NCBI GenBank assembly: GCA_017480565.1
Contig: JAFVAL010000005.1
Coordinates: 1 to 64,000, forward strand
Length of the DNA: 64,000 nucleotides
Source: Lachnospiraceae bacterium
GTDB lineage: Bacteria; Bacillota; Clostridia; Lachnospirales; Lachnospiraceae
Reading direction: 5' to 3'
Translations under genes and position numbers: made by a program
In this document: positions 46,086-54,325 of the stretch, piece by piece
Numbering within the stretch: position 1 is the first letter of the stretch
Layout of the letters: every line of letters begins with the position of its first letter
Notes under the pieces: model-generated
The model's input: the letters and a program-made list of their open reading frames with translations, nothing else
Told to the model about the DNA's origin: nothing
The model's database searches: none

Positions 46086-46533
46086 AGGAATACCTCATTT
46101 CCAATAAGTATTGATTTCCAACGGGTTTTGAGGTATGCTTGGTAAAAATGTCACCGGTTCTTTCCAGAGTTCTTGCCTTGCACGTTGGCAAGAACGAAGC
46201 GGAATTTGGCAAGAAAAAGCGGTTTTTTGCCCGATTCGTACTGATTTTCAAGGGCTTCCGGATTGCCCTCGAATTGCGCAAAAAAATGAGGATTTTCAAG
46301 GCCCGGACGGTTCGACCCGGATCGGCCTCGAAAACCCTTAATGTACCAGAGCAGAAGAAGACTCGAAATCTGACTGTAAAGACTTTTCATGGCTTCTTAT
46401 ACAGAGTAGCATAATAGCACTGAATTGAATACATTTTTTGGCAGACTTTCGTCTGTCTTATTGTGATGTTCAGAAATAAAACAAGAGCGATTGGAAGATG
46501 TAAATGTTTCATTCGGCCTCCACAGAAAAAGAA
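46086..46533. other. Long non-coding stretch with hairpin, possible dispersed repeat
   Basis: No gene with a ribosome binding site is evident over about 450 bases. A perfect hairpin GTTCTTGCC (46169-46177) with GGCAAGAAC (46187-46195) lies near the left side, and GGCAGAC/GTCTGTC near 46440-46458 forms a second stem. Several reading frames on both strands stay open between 46135 and 46414, an odd property for plain intergenic DNA. This may be a repetitive element or decayed mobile DNA. Confidence 0.4.
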
Positions 46534-46561
46534 ATGACATTTGTCTTTTCTGTGTTATAAT
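46523..46561 (+). promoter_or_regulatory. Promoter with overlapping dyad, nitroreductase gene
   Basis: ATGACA (46534-46539), 16 bp, TATAAT (46556-46561) with TGT ahead of it (extended -10). A dyad CAGAAAA (46523-46529) with TTTTCTG (46546-46552), centred on an inner AAATGACATTT palindrome, covers the -35 region and may be an operator. Confidence 0.6.
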
Positions 46562-46611
46562 GAAAATGAATCTGATTTCGTAAAATATAACGTAGTGAAA
46601 GGATTAGGACA

Positions 46612-47274
46612 ATGGATATCTGGGAAGTAATGGAAGCAAGACACAGTGTGAGACAGTATGAGGACAAGCCGATCCCGGCAGAGATTCGCGCACAGCTTGA
46701 CGAATGCGCAAAGGAGCTCAACGAGAAGGGCGGACTGCACATGCAGATCATTTACGATGAGCCGGAGTGCTTTAACTCGCGGATGGCACATTACGGGAAC
46801 TTTGTCAACTGCAAGAACTACATCGCGGTGGTGGGCAAGAAGTCTGCACATCTGGATGAAGACGGCGGCTATTACGGAGAGCTTCTCGTGCTGAAAGCGC
46901 AGGAACTGGGGCTGAATACCTGTTGGGTTGCACTGACGCATGGAAAGAGCAAAGCTTCTGTGCAGCCGGGCGAGAAAGAAGTCATCATCATTGCTCTAGG
47001 CTACGGACAGACACAGGGTGCCAAGAGAAAGAGTAAAGCCGCTGAGACGGTCAGCGATATCGATGCATCTGCACCGGAGTGGTACAAGAGAGGCGTGGAG
47101 GCTGCACTTCTGGCACCGACAGCAACCAACCAGCAGAAGTTCTCCTTTGTGAGGAACGGAGAGAAGGTCAAGGCGCAGACACCGGCGATCGGCATGTATC
47201 TGAAGGTGGATCTTGGTATTGTGAAGTGTCATTTTGAGCTTGGTTCCGGAAAAGGAAGCGAGGTTTGGGCGTAA
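46612..47274 (+). CDS. Nitroreductase family protein
   Basis: A 220-residue FMN-dependent nitroreductase-like protein of the TM1586 type. It begins EVMEARHSVRQYEDKPIP with the Arg-His-Ser-Val-Arg phosphate-binding motif; GLNTCWVAL and ALLAPTATNQQKFSF follow. It reduces quinones, nitro compounds or similar with NAD(P)H. AAAGGATTAG lies before ATG 46612. The protein ends two codons before the phosphatase start and is translationally coupled to it. Confidence 0.92.
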   Translation: MDIWEVMEARHSVRQYEDKPIPAEIRAQLDECAKELNEKGGLHMQIIYDEPECFNSRMAHYGNFVNCKNYIAVVGKKSAHLDEDGGYYGELLVLKAQELGLNTCWVALTHGKSKASVQPGEKEVIIIALGYGQTQGAKRKSKAAETVSDIDASAPEWYKRGVEAALLAPTATNQQKFSFVRNGEKVKAQTPAIGMYLKVDLGIVKCHFELGSGKGSEVWA

Positions 47275-47276
47275 GA

Positions 47277-47744
47277 GTGATCAAAGTCTTATTTATTTGT
47301 ACGGGAAATATCTGCCGGTCTCCTATGGCAGAGTTTATGCTAAAGGACATGGTCGAGAGGGTTGGAATCTCAGATCAGTTTGAGATCGCTTCCGCTGCGA
47401 CGACAAGGGAGGAGATTGGAAATCCTGTCTATCCGCCCGCCCGCAGAAAACTGAAAATTGTCGGGATTGATCCACGCGGTAAGTATGCGAGACAAGTCAC
47501 GATCGCGGATTATCAAAAGTACGACTATCTGATCGTGATGGATTCTTACAATCTGCGCAGCATGCGTTATATCATTCCGAAGGATCCACAGAAGAAGATA
47601 TGCAGACTGCTAGATTTTACAGATCATCCGCGGGACATTGCAGATCCGTGGTATACGGATGATTTCGATACCGCGTACGAGGAGATCAAGGAAGGGCTGG
47701 AAGGGTTCCTGAGGCATATCGAGACATTTCCACGAAAAGTATGA
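47277..47744 (+). CDS. Low molecular weight protein-tyrosine phosphatase
   Basis: A 155-residue enzyme with the P-loop C8-TGNIC-R14-S15 at the N-terminus and the general acid in DPWYTDDFDTAYEEI. GTG 47277 is chosen, 2 nt after the nitroreductase stop; TTG 47265 is possible but would overlap its own ribosome binding site. LMW-PTPs dephosphorylate tyrosine or, in some Firmicutes, arginine (McsB targets). No tyrosine kinase is next to it. Confidence 0.94.
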   Translation: MIKVLFICTGNICRSPMAEFMLKDMVERVGISDQFEIASAATTREEIGNPVYPPARRKLKIVGIDPRGKYARQVTIADYQKYDYLIVMDSYNLRSMRYIIPKDPQKKICRLLDFTDHPRDIADPWYTDDFDTAYEEIKEGLEGFLRHIETFPRKV

Positions 47745-47749
47745 TGAAA

Positions 47750-47785
47750 AAGGCGAGAGAACCGAAATCCTCTCGCCTTGTCTTT
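47750..47785. terminator. Bidirectional terminator
   Basis: AAGGCGAGAG (47750-47759) with CTCTCGCCTT (47770-47779), followed by GTCTTTTT on the plus strand and preceded by ATGATGAAAA, which gives a U-run on the minus strand. It serves the convergent phosphatase and CMD genes. Confidence 0.9.
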
Positions 47786-48310
47786 TTATCTCTTTGTATA
47801 CGGAATCAATTCTTCATCCAGATTGATCTGCAGCGACTTGTTGATGATATTCGTTGCGATCATGAGCGTTGCAAATGCGGTGATCGTGACGATCTGTTCT
47901 TCGTTCCAGAACTCTTTCATGCGGGCGAAGATCTGCGGATCGATGTGGTTTGCATCTGCGGTGATTGCGCGGCCATAGTCAACAAGGACGCGCTCTTCGT
48001 CGGTAAAATCGAATGTCGCAAAATCGATGCCGGCATCGTCTAAAATCTTTTTAAAGAAAATGGAGCAGAGCAGGCAGTCGTTGGTCGTGGAGATCGCGTA
48101 GCAGAAGAAGTTGACGGCGCGTTCTCCAAGGAACGACTCGCAGGCTTCCTCGAGAGGGAACCATTCCATGAGCGCGTGGAACGCGGGGATGGAGTGGATT
48201 AAGGTCTCCTTCATGTTGGTGAGCGGACCGTGCTCGGCGACCCAAGCATCGATCACCTTCTTGGTTTCTTCGTTTGCATCTTCGTATTTTAACTGTGAAA
48301 TGTAAGGCAT
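47786..48310 (-). CDS. Carboxymuconolactone decarboxylase (AhpD-like) family protein
   Basis: A 174-residue helical protein of the CMD/AhpD family. The redox-like Cys-X2-Cys with downstream charged residues is present: TTNDCLLCSIFFKKILDDAG. It may act as an alkylhydroperoxidase-type disulfide reductase. It lies 26 nt downstream of the SDR gene on the same strand and is probably co-transcribed with it. Confidence 0.9.
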   Translation of the reverse strand: MPYISQLKYEDANEETKKVIDAWVAEHGPLTNMKETLIHSIPAFHALMEWFPLEEACESFLGERAVNFFCYAISTTNDCLLCSIFFKKILDDAGIDFATFDFTDEERVLVDYGRAITADANHIDPQIFARMKEFWNEEQIVTITAFATLMIATNIINKSLQINLDEELIPYTKR

Positions 48311-48336
48311 CGTATTCTTCTCCTTTGCAAAATCAT

Positions 48337-49140
48337 TTACTTTGTAAGCATCCCGGCATCGATCACAAATGGATAGCCGGTGACAAACCGTGCGCGGTCG
48401 CTGGCGACATACTTCAGTGCCTCGACGACATCTTCCGACTCAATCCACGGAACCGGAAGGAGCTGTCCGCCGGAGCGGTTTGCGATGGCTTCGGGGGTTT
48501 CCCCTTCCTGCGCAGCCATCCCTTTGTTCATGTCGGTGTTGACATCGGTCGGATGGAGGGTGAGCACGCGGATGTTGTAAGGCGCGAGTTCAATCGCTTG
48601 TGATCTGGCAAGTCCGACGAGCGCATGCTTGCTCGCACTGTAGTGCGCAAGGCGCCTAACACCGCGAAGGCCTGCAATCGAGGAATTGTAAATGATCACG
48701 CCACTTTTTTGCTCGATCATGTGTGGAATGATAAAGCGCGATACGTTCCAGCTGCCGGTCAGATTGATGCCGATCATGGCTTCCCACTGGCTCGTCGGGA
48801 GCTCCCAGGAATTGCCGTAGGCGCAGATGCCGGCATTGGAAAAGAGGACATCGATCTTGCCGAAGGCAGCGATCGCATTGTCAACGGCGAGCTTCACCGC
48901 GGCTTCGTCGCGCACATCGCCCGCACAGATGAGGCATCTTCTTCCCATCGCTTCGATCTCATCTTTTAATTTCTCAAGGTCTTCATTCGAAGAACGGTTG
49001 TAAGCCGGATAAGGGATCGGTTCGCCAAGGTCAAAAGCGACGATATCAGCCCCTTCCGCGGCAAGCCCCAGAGCGGCAGCGCGTCCCTGCCCTTTGGCGG
49101 CACCGGTGATGAAGACAACTTTATGTTCAAAATCTCCCAT
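48337..49140 (-). CDS. Short-chain dehydrogenase/reductase
   Basis: A 267-residue classical SDR. The cofactor motif is TGAAKGQGR, FSNAG follows, and the catalytic Ser (YNSSIAG) and Tyr-X3-Lys (YSASK) are present. The acidic residue after beta-2 (VAFDLGE) suggests NAD. The length and the SNEDLEKLKDEIEAMGRRCL segment resemble the mycofactocin-coupled SDR group. A substrate cannot be named. Confidence 0.92.
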   Translation of the reverse strand: MGDFEHKVVFITGAAKGQGRAAALGLAAEGADIVAFDLGEPIPYPAYNRSSNEDLEKLKDEIEAMGRRCLICAGDVRDEAAVKLAVDNAIAAFGKIDVLFSNAGICAYGNSWELPTSQWEAMIGINLTGSWNVSRFIIPHMIEQKSGVIIYNSSIAGLRGVRRLAHYSASKHALVGLARSQAIELAPYNIRVLTLHPTDVNTDMNKGMAAQEGETPEAIANRSGGQLLPVPWIESEDVVEALKYVASDRARFVTGYPFVIDAGMLTK

Positions 49141-49221
49141 AACAGTGGTATCCTTTCTGCGCTTTTTTACTTGAATCCAAGCAAATGCATGGGTATACTG
49201 TAAGCTTTTTCTTCTGCTGTG

Positions 49222-50397
49222 TCAAATGTCATCGCGCTCTTTTTCAATGATGCGAAGCAATGTAAGATAAGCGGTCGCGCCCAAGGCCAAAATCACCGCC
49301 ATAAACCACGGATACAAACGGACCGAGATCGCATTTGCCAAAAGGCCAAAAAGCGGTGGTGCGCAGAGCGTGCCGATGTAGGCGGAGGCCATCTGCACCC
49401 CGATGAGTGCCTGGGAGCGATCGGCGCCGAACAAGGTCGGCGTGGAGTGGATGATGCAGGGATAGACCGGTGCACAGCCAAGACCGATGACGATCAGGCC
49501 GATGATGGCGGTCAGTTTGCCGAGGGGCAGAAGCACCATCAGAATACCAATGGCCTGGATCGCATAGCCTAGGCGAATCATTTGCGGATCATTTAGTTTC
49601 ATCGTGATGAAGCCCGAGAGGAACCGGCCGACGGTGATGCCGATGTAGAACATACTCGCATAAGAAGCTGCAACGCTTGCATCGACCCCGTGAACGCGAA
49701 CGAGAAAGCTTGCTGCCCAGAGGCCTGCCGTGCCTTCGAGTGCGCAGTAGCAGAAGAAAGCAAAGAGGATCTGCGGTGCGCCGGGAATGCGAAGAATCTG
49801 CGGCAGGGAGAGGGCTTTTGCGCCTTCTCCGGTAGCTGCTTCCTGATTCTCCGGCTTCTTCCAAAGCGGAAGGGAGAAGATTAAAATCGCGGTGAGCCCG
49901 ATCTGAAGTATACTGATCGTGCGATAGCCTGTGTTCCATGTGCCTCCTGCGGTCAAGATGTGTCCCATGATGACCGGACCGGTTGCCGCGCCGACACCCC
50001 ACATGCAGTGCAGCCAGCTCATGTGGCGGCTTTCATAGTGAAGGGCGACGTAGTTGTTGAGGGCTGCATCCACACTGCCTGCGCCAAGACCGTAAGGGAT
50101 CGCCCAGAGCCAGAGCGCGAGAAAAGAATGGCTTGCGGAAAAGCCCCAGAGGGCTGCGGCTGTCATACCGACGCTGATGGCGGTGATCTTGCCGGCACCG
50201 AGACGCCTCGTGAGGCGATCGCTCAAAAGCGCAGAGATGATCGTTCCTGCGGAGATCGTCGCGGAGAGAATGCCCGCGTAGGAAAGCTCAGCGCCAAGTT
50301 CCTGATACATCGTCGGCCAGGCGGAGCCTAAAAGAGAGTCCGGCAGGCCTAAGCTGATAAAAGCTAGATAGATCACAATTAAAAGTAGTTGAAACAT
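49222..50397 (-). CDS. MFS transporter
   Basis: A 391-residue membrane protein with 12 predicted helices of the major facilitator superfamily, FucP/YbjJ-like: LGLPDSLLGSAWPTMYQELG in helix 1 and DRLTRRLGAGKI between helices 2 and 3. The start at 50397 (MFQLLLIVIYLAF) has GGGGAA upstream at 8 nt; the frame extends to 50415. The SDR and CMD genes follow on the same strand, so a small catabolic or efflux cluster is possible. Substrate unknown. Confidence 0.9.
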   Translation of the reverse strand: MFQLLLIVIYLAFISLGLPDSLLGSAWPTMYQELGAELSYAGILSATISAGTIISALLSDRLTRRLGAGKITAISVGMTAAALWGFSASHSFLALWLWAIPYGLGAGSVDAALNNYVALHYESRHMSWLHCMWGVGAATGPVIMGHILTAGGTWNTGYRTISILQIGLTAILIFSLPLWKKPENQEAATGEGAKALSLPQILRIPGAPQILFAFFCYCALEGTAGLWAASFLVRVHGVDASVAASYASMFYIGITVGRFLSGFITMKLNDPQMIRLGYAIQAIGILMVLLPLGKLTAIIGLIVIGLGCAPVYPCIIHSTPTLFGADRSQALIGVQMASAYIGTLCAPPLFGLLANAISVRLYPWFMAVILALGATAYLTLLRIIEKERDDI

Positions 50398-50573
50398 ATT
50401 AGGTTCCCCAATCATTTTCTTAAAACAACGTTTTTAAGTGTAACATATCCGACTTAGAATCGCAATTTGGAATTGCAGAATGTTCGTTGTGGAAAGAGGG
50501 CGATTTGTGGTAAGATGGAGCAAATGAGTAAGAAGCTAGGTGTGCGACAGACGATGCCCAGAAAGGAATATAG

Positions 50574-51746
50574 ATGGCTGAAGTACGAGCGTTTGATCCA
50601 TTTGCCAATATAGAAAAACTGAATCAGGAATTAGAAGAGGGAAGTGTTCTTGCACCGGAAGAAGCGCAGAGATTGTGTGATCTTCTGGTGCGTTTTGTGC
50701 AAGATGACCCACTGCATCGTATTTTTAGTGGGCACCTGTATCAAGCGATCATGGCTTATCTAAGAGATCTTGCACAGAGAACGATGCCGGATGAAAAGAC
50801 AGATTACTTTACTTGGCGCGTCTGGGAAATCAAAGAGTTTTTCACATGGGAAGAGACCATTGAAAAAGAAAATCCCTATGAAATCGATGAGAATGATCGG
50901 TTTAGCATTTACCGTTACTGGGCTGCGCAGGAATATGAAGAGATCCCTCACACAGATTCGCTGCTGATCTTTCGTAATGATCAGTCCGGGCTTCTGTTAT
51001 TTTATCTGCGCGAGGAAAAGGATGCTTATCTCAGTCTGGGAGGGATTCTAAGATCCTGCATCAATGAAGTCTTTCCGGCTTTATTTGTCAGAGAAGAGGT
51101 GACAAAGAGATTCCTTTCAAAGGAGCACAGAATCCTCAAAAACGATGCCGTCTGCACACCGGAACTGGCGTGGCTTTTCCTTGCAAAAGAACATTATGTC
51201 TATATAAGAAAAGCCCATGTGGCATATAACTGTAAAGTTCAGGCAACCCTGTCCGTGATCGCAAACCAAAATTCTATGTTTCAGGATGATCAGGCGCCGT
51301 TGGTGCATCTGAGCAAGGTATTATCTCAACTTGGCAAGGAGAATCCGAAGCTGTCCGAGAACTTGTTTGAACGAATTACCTATGTGTTTCGGATTGCGCC
51401 GATGGAAGAGAAACGAGCCGGGGATGAGAAGATCATAGAGATGGAAGCCAATGCCACGTTTTCAAGTCTTGCCGCCAAGATCCATACGCTCTACGACCTG
51501 CATTTTCCTGAATGGAGCGAGTTTGCCACGGAGGATGGATCATTTCGCATCACAAATCTCGATGATATGAGAGGAGCCACACGTGTGATTCCGAAAACAG
51601 TAGAGCGAACCATCTCTGATGCGTTGCTCTCAGATTATTTCCGGAGGAAACGCTGCCTGATCTATCAATGGTTTTTCTTTGGAAGAGAATATTACCGGGT
51701 GGAACGGTTGGAAGTGAAGAGAAGTTACACGGCTGCGCCGGATTGA
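50574..51746 (+). CDS. Hypothetical protein
   Basis: A 390-residue soluble protein starting MAEVRAFDPFANIEKL after AGAAAGGAA. I do not recognise a family. The first 100 residues are acidic and helical with ADP/ATP-unrelated features. The second half contains paired aromatic motifs (AKEHYVYIRKAHVAYNCKV, FRIAPMEEK, YQWFFFGREYYRVERL) typical of a beta-rich fold. It is a single gene with oppositely oriented MFS on one side and icd on the other. Confidence 0.75.
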   Translation: MAEVRAFDPFANIEKLNQELEEGSVLAPEEAQRLCDLLVRFVQDDPLHRIFSGHLYQAIMAYLRDLAQRTMPDEKTDYFTWRVWEIKEFFTWEETIEKENPYEIDENDRFSIYRYWAAQEYEEIPHTDSLLIFRNDQSGLLLFYLREEKDAYLSLGGILRSCINEVFPALFVREEVTKRFLSKEHRILKNDAVCTPELAWLFLAKEHYVYIRKAHVAYNCKVQATLSVIANQNSMFQDDQAPLVHLSKVLSQLGKENPKLSENLFERITYVFRIAPMEEKRAGDEKIIEMEANATFSSLAAKIHTLYDLHFPEWSEFATEDGSFRITNLDDMRGATRVIPKTVERTISDALLSDYFRRKRCLIYQWFFFGREYYRVERLEVKRSYTAAPD

Positions 51747-51756
51747 CAGGCTTATC

Positions 51757-51841
51757 TTGATAAATGAGTCTGGGTTGTGATATAGTTACTTGTGTTGTGA
51801 ATAGAAACAAATGTGTCCGTGAGGAAGACATTTGCGGGTGA
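51757..51841 (+). promoter_or_regulatory. icd promoter and leader, similar to the glyA leader
   Basis: TTGATA (51757-51762), 18 bp, TATAGT (51781-51786). The 56 nt from TTGTGATATAGT (51775) to GACA (51830) resemble the leader of glyA (58770-58830). The common tail TGTnTCnGTGAGGnnGACA also lies in a local hairpin, CAAATGT/ACATTTG. Confidence 0.55.
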
Positions 51842-51861
51842 TGATGAAATGGGAGGCATTT

Positions 51862-53076
51862 ATGGATAAGATTCGTATGACAACACCGCTTGTGGAGATG
51901 GACGGCGATGAGATGACGCGTGTGCTGTGGAAGTGGATCAAGGAGGAACTTCTTCTGCCATTTGTGGAGCTAAAGACAGAGTATTATGATCTGGGACTGC
52001 CTTACCGCGATGAGACCGACGATCAGGTGACGATCGATTCTGCGGAAGCGACGAAGAAGTACGGGGTTGCGGTGAAGTGCGCGACTATCACGCCAAATGC
52101 AGCGCGTGTAGAAGAGTATCATCTGAAGAAAATGTACAAGAGCCCGAACGGGACGATCCGTGCGGCACTCGACGGTACGGTTTTTAGAAGCCCGATTTTG
52201 GTGGACGGAATCGAGCCTGTCGTGACGAACTGGAAGAAGCCGATCACGCTCGCAAGACATGCGTACGGTGATGTCTATAAGGCTTCCGAGATGCGTATCC
52301 CTGGTGCGGGCAAGGTGGAACTTGTCTACACCGCGGAGGATGGCACCGAGACACGTGAACTGGTGCATACATTTGCAGGGCCCGGCGTGGTGCAAGGCAT
52401 GCACAACCTGGATTCTTCGATCACAAGCTTCGCGAAGAGCTGCTTTGAGTACGCACTGGCGACCAAGCAGGATCTGTGGTTTGCGACGAAGGACACGATC
52501 TCGAAAAAATACGATCATCATTTCAAAGATGTATTCCAGGAAATGTATGATGAGGAGTACAAGGAGAAGTTTAAAGAGGCTGGAATCACGTATTTCTACA
52601 CATTGATCGATGATGCGGTGGCACGTGTGATGAAGGTCGAGGGTGGCTTTATCTGGGCCTGCAAGAACTACGACGGTGATGTGATGAGCGACATGGTCTC
52701 CTCCGCGTTCGGATCTCTGGCGATGATGACTTCTGTGCTCGTAAGCCCTTCTGGCGTCTACGAGTACGAGGCTGCCCACGGCACGGTACAGAGACATTAT
52801 TACAAATATCTGGCGGGCGAAGAGACGTCCACGAATCCGGTGGCGACGATCTTTGCGTGGACCGGCGCTTTGGCAAAACGTGGCGAACTGGATGAAATTC
52901 CGGAACTGATTACATTTGCAAAGAAGCTTGAGAAGGCGACGATCGATACGATCGAGTCCGGCAAGATGACGAAGGATCTAGCGCTGATCACGAAGAAGGA
53001 AAATGTGACCGTGCTTAACAGCCAGGACTTTATTCAGGCAATTCGTGCGACAATTACTGCCGCACTGGAGGCATAA
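51862..53076 (+). CDS. icd: NADP-dependent isocitrate dehydrogenase (type II)
   Basis: A 404-residue enzyme of the eukaryote-like homodimeric type: [16 protein letters not shown] at the N-terminus, [17 protein letters not shown] substrate loop, and [28 protein letters not shown]. It oxidises isocitrate to 2-oxoglutarate, giving glutamate precursor and NADPH. The frame opens at 51832, but ATG 51862 has GGGAGG at a 5-nt spacing. Confidence 0.96.
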   Translation: MDKIRMTTPLVEMDGDEMTRVLWKWIKEELLLPFVELKTEYYDLGLPYRDETDDQVTIDSAEATKKYGVAVKCATITPNAARVEEYHLKKMYKSPNGTIRAALDGTVFRSPILVDGIEPVVTNWKKPITLARHAYGDVYKASEMRIPGAGKVELVYTAEDGTETRELVHTFAGPGVVQGMHNLDSSITSFAKSCFEYALATKQDLWFATKDTISKKYDHHFKDVFQEMYDEEYKEKFKEAGITYFYTLIDDAVARVMKVEGGFIWACKNYDGDVMSDMVSSAFGSLAMMTSVLVSPSGVYEYEAAHGTVQRHYYKYLAGEETSTNPVATIFAWTGALAKRGELDEIPELITFAKKLEKATIDTIESGKMTKDLALITKKENVTVLNSQDFIQAIRATITAALEA

Positions 53077-53104
53077 ATTTAGGGAAAATGGAGTGTTGAT
53101 TTAA

Positions 53105-54325
53105 ATGAAACTGGAATCTGCAGCTGAGAAGTTTTTGCGTTATGTGGTGGTGTGGACGACGTCAGAAGAGAATGTCATGGTGATTCCCAGCACGCCGCGT
53201 CAGTGGAACCTGGCGAGACTTCTCATGAAGGAAATGCAAACCATGGGGATTTCGAATGTGACGCTTAGTGAGAACTGCTACGTCTACGGCGAGATTCCTG
53301 CCAATACAGAGGAGAAGCTGCCGGCGGTTGGCTTTGTCGCGCACATGGACACCGCGCCGGATGCGCCTGGCTATCCTGTGAAACCTCGCATCGTGTCGAA
53401 CTATGATGGCGGTGCGATTGTGCTAAATGATCACGTGACCCTGGATCCGGAGCACAGCCCGTCGATTACACGTTACATTGGGGAGGACCTGATCGTAACG
53501 GATGGCAACACGCTTTTAGGCGCGGACGATAAGGCCGGCATCGCAGAGATTCTTGCGATGGCAGAGTACATTTTGGCACATCCTGAGATCAAGCATGGCA
53601 AGATCTGCATCGGTTTTACACCGGATGAAGAGGTTGGCCGCGGCCCGGATGCGTTCGATGTGGAGACGTTTGGTGCGGACTTTGGCTACACGGTGGACGG
53701 CGGTACGATCGGTGAGATTGAGTACGAGAACTTTAACGCAGCCTCTGCGGACGTCACGGTCAAGGGTTTTCTGATTCACCCCGGTTCTGCGAAGGACATC
53801 ATGAAAAATGCATCCACGATCGCGATGGAATTTGACCGGATGATCCCGCAGTCGGAGCGGCCGGAGACCAGTGAGGGCTACGAAGGCTACTATTATCTGC
53901 AGGAGATGAGCGGCACGACGATCGAGGCGAAGCTGCACTATATTATGCGCGACTTTGAACTCGAAGGCATGGAAGCGAGAAAAGAGCTCATGCGAAATGC
54001 CGCGAAGGTATTAAATGAGCGGTTTGGCGATTGTGTGACGGTGACATTTAAGGATAGTTACCACAACATGAAGGAAAAGATCCTGCCGCACATTGAGCTC
54101 ATTGATGCGGCGAAGGCAGCGTTTACTTCCTGTGGGGTGGAATCATTTATCAATCCTTGCCGCGGCGGTACCGATGGCGCGACGTTAAGCTTCATGGGTC
54201 TTCCTTGCCCGAACCTTTCCGCAGGCGGAGAGAACATGCACAGTGTAACAGAGTATGTCAGTGTCCAGTCGCTTGAGAAGATGACGGACGTGCTGATTGC
54301 GATTGTGAAGAATCTAGCGGAGTGA
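53105..54325 (+). CDS. pepT: Peptidase T (tripeptide aminopeptidase)
   Basis: A 406-residue M20-family zinc peptidase that removes N-terminal residues from tripeptides. FVAHMDTAPD (first metal ligand), LGADDKAGIAEIL, FTPDEEVGRG (base and ligand) and RGGTDGATLSFMGLPCPNLSAG are as in PepT. It lies 28 nt after icd and overlaps the following lipoprotein gene by one base. Confidence 0.96.
   Translation: MKLESAAEKFLRYVVVWTTSEENVMVIPSTPRQWNLARLLMKEMQTMGISNVTLSENCYVYGEIPANTEEKLPAVGFVAHMDTAPDAPGYPVKPRIVSNYDGGAIVLNDHVTLDPEHSPSITRYIGEDLIVTDGNTLLGADDKAGIAEILAMAEYILAHPEIKHGKICIGFTPDEEVGRGPDAFDVETFGADFGYTVDGGTIGEIEYENFNAASADVTVKGFLIHPGSAKDIMKNASTIAMEFDRMIPQSERPETSEGYEGYYYLQEMSGTTIEAKLHYIMRDFELEGMEARKELMRNAAKVLNERFGDCVTVTFKDSYHNMKEKILPHIELIDAAKAAFTSCGVESFINPCRGGTDGATLSFMGLPCPNLSAGGENMHSVTEYVSVQSLEKMTDVLIAIVKNLAE

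Noticed and set aside
51775..51841. Known riboswitch class in the icd leader
   Set aside because: The shared element does not match consensus features of the glycine, THF, ZTP or T-box RNAs that I could recall, and it is very short.
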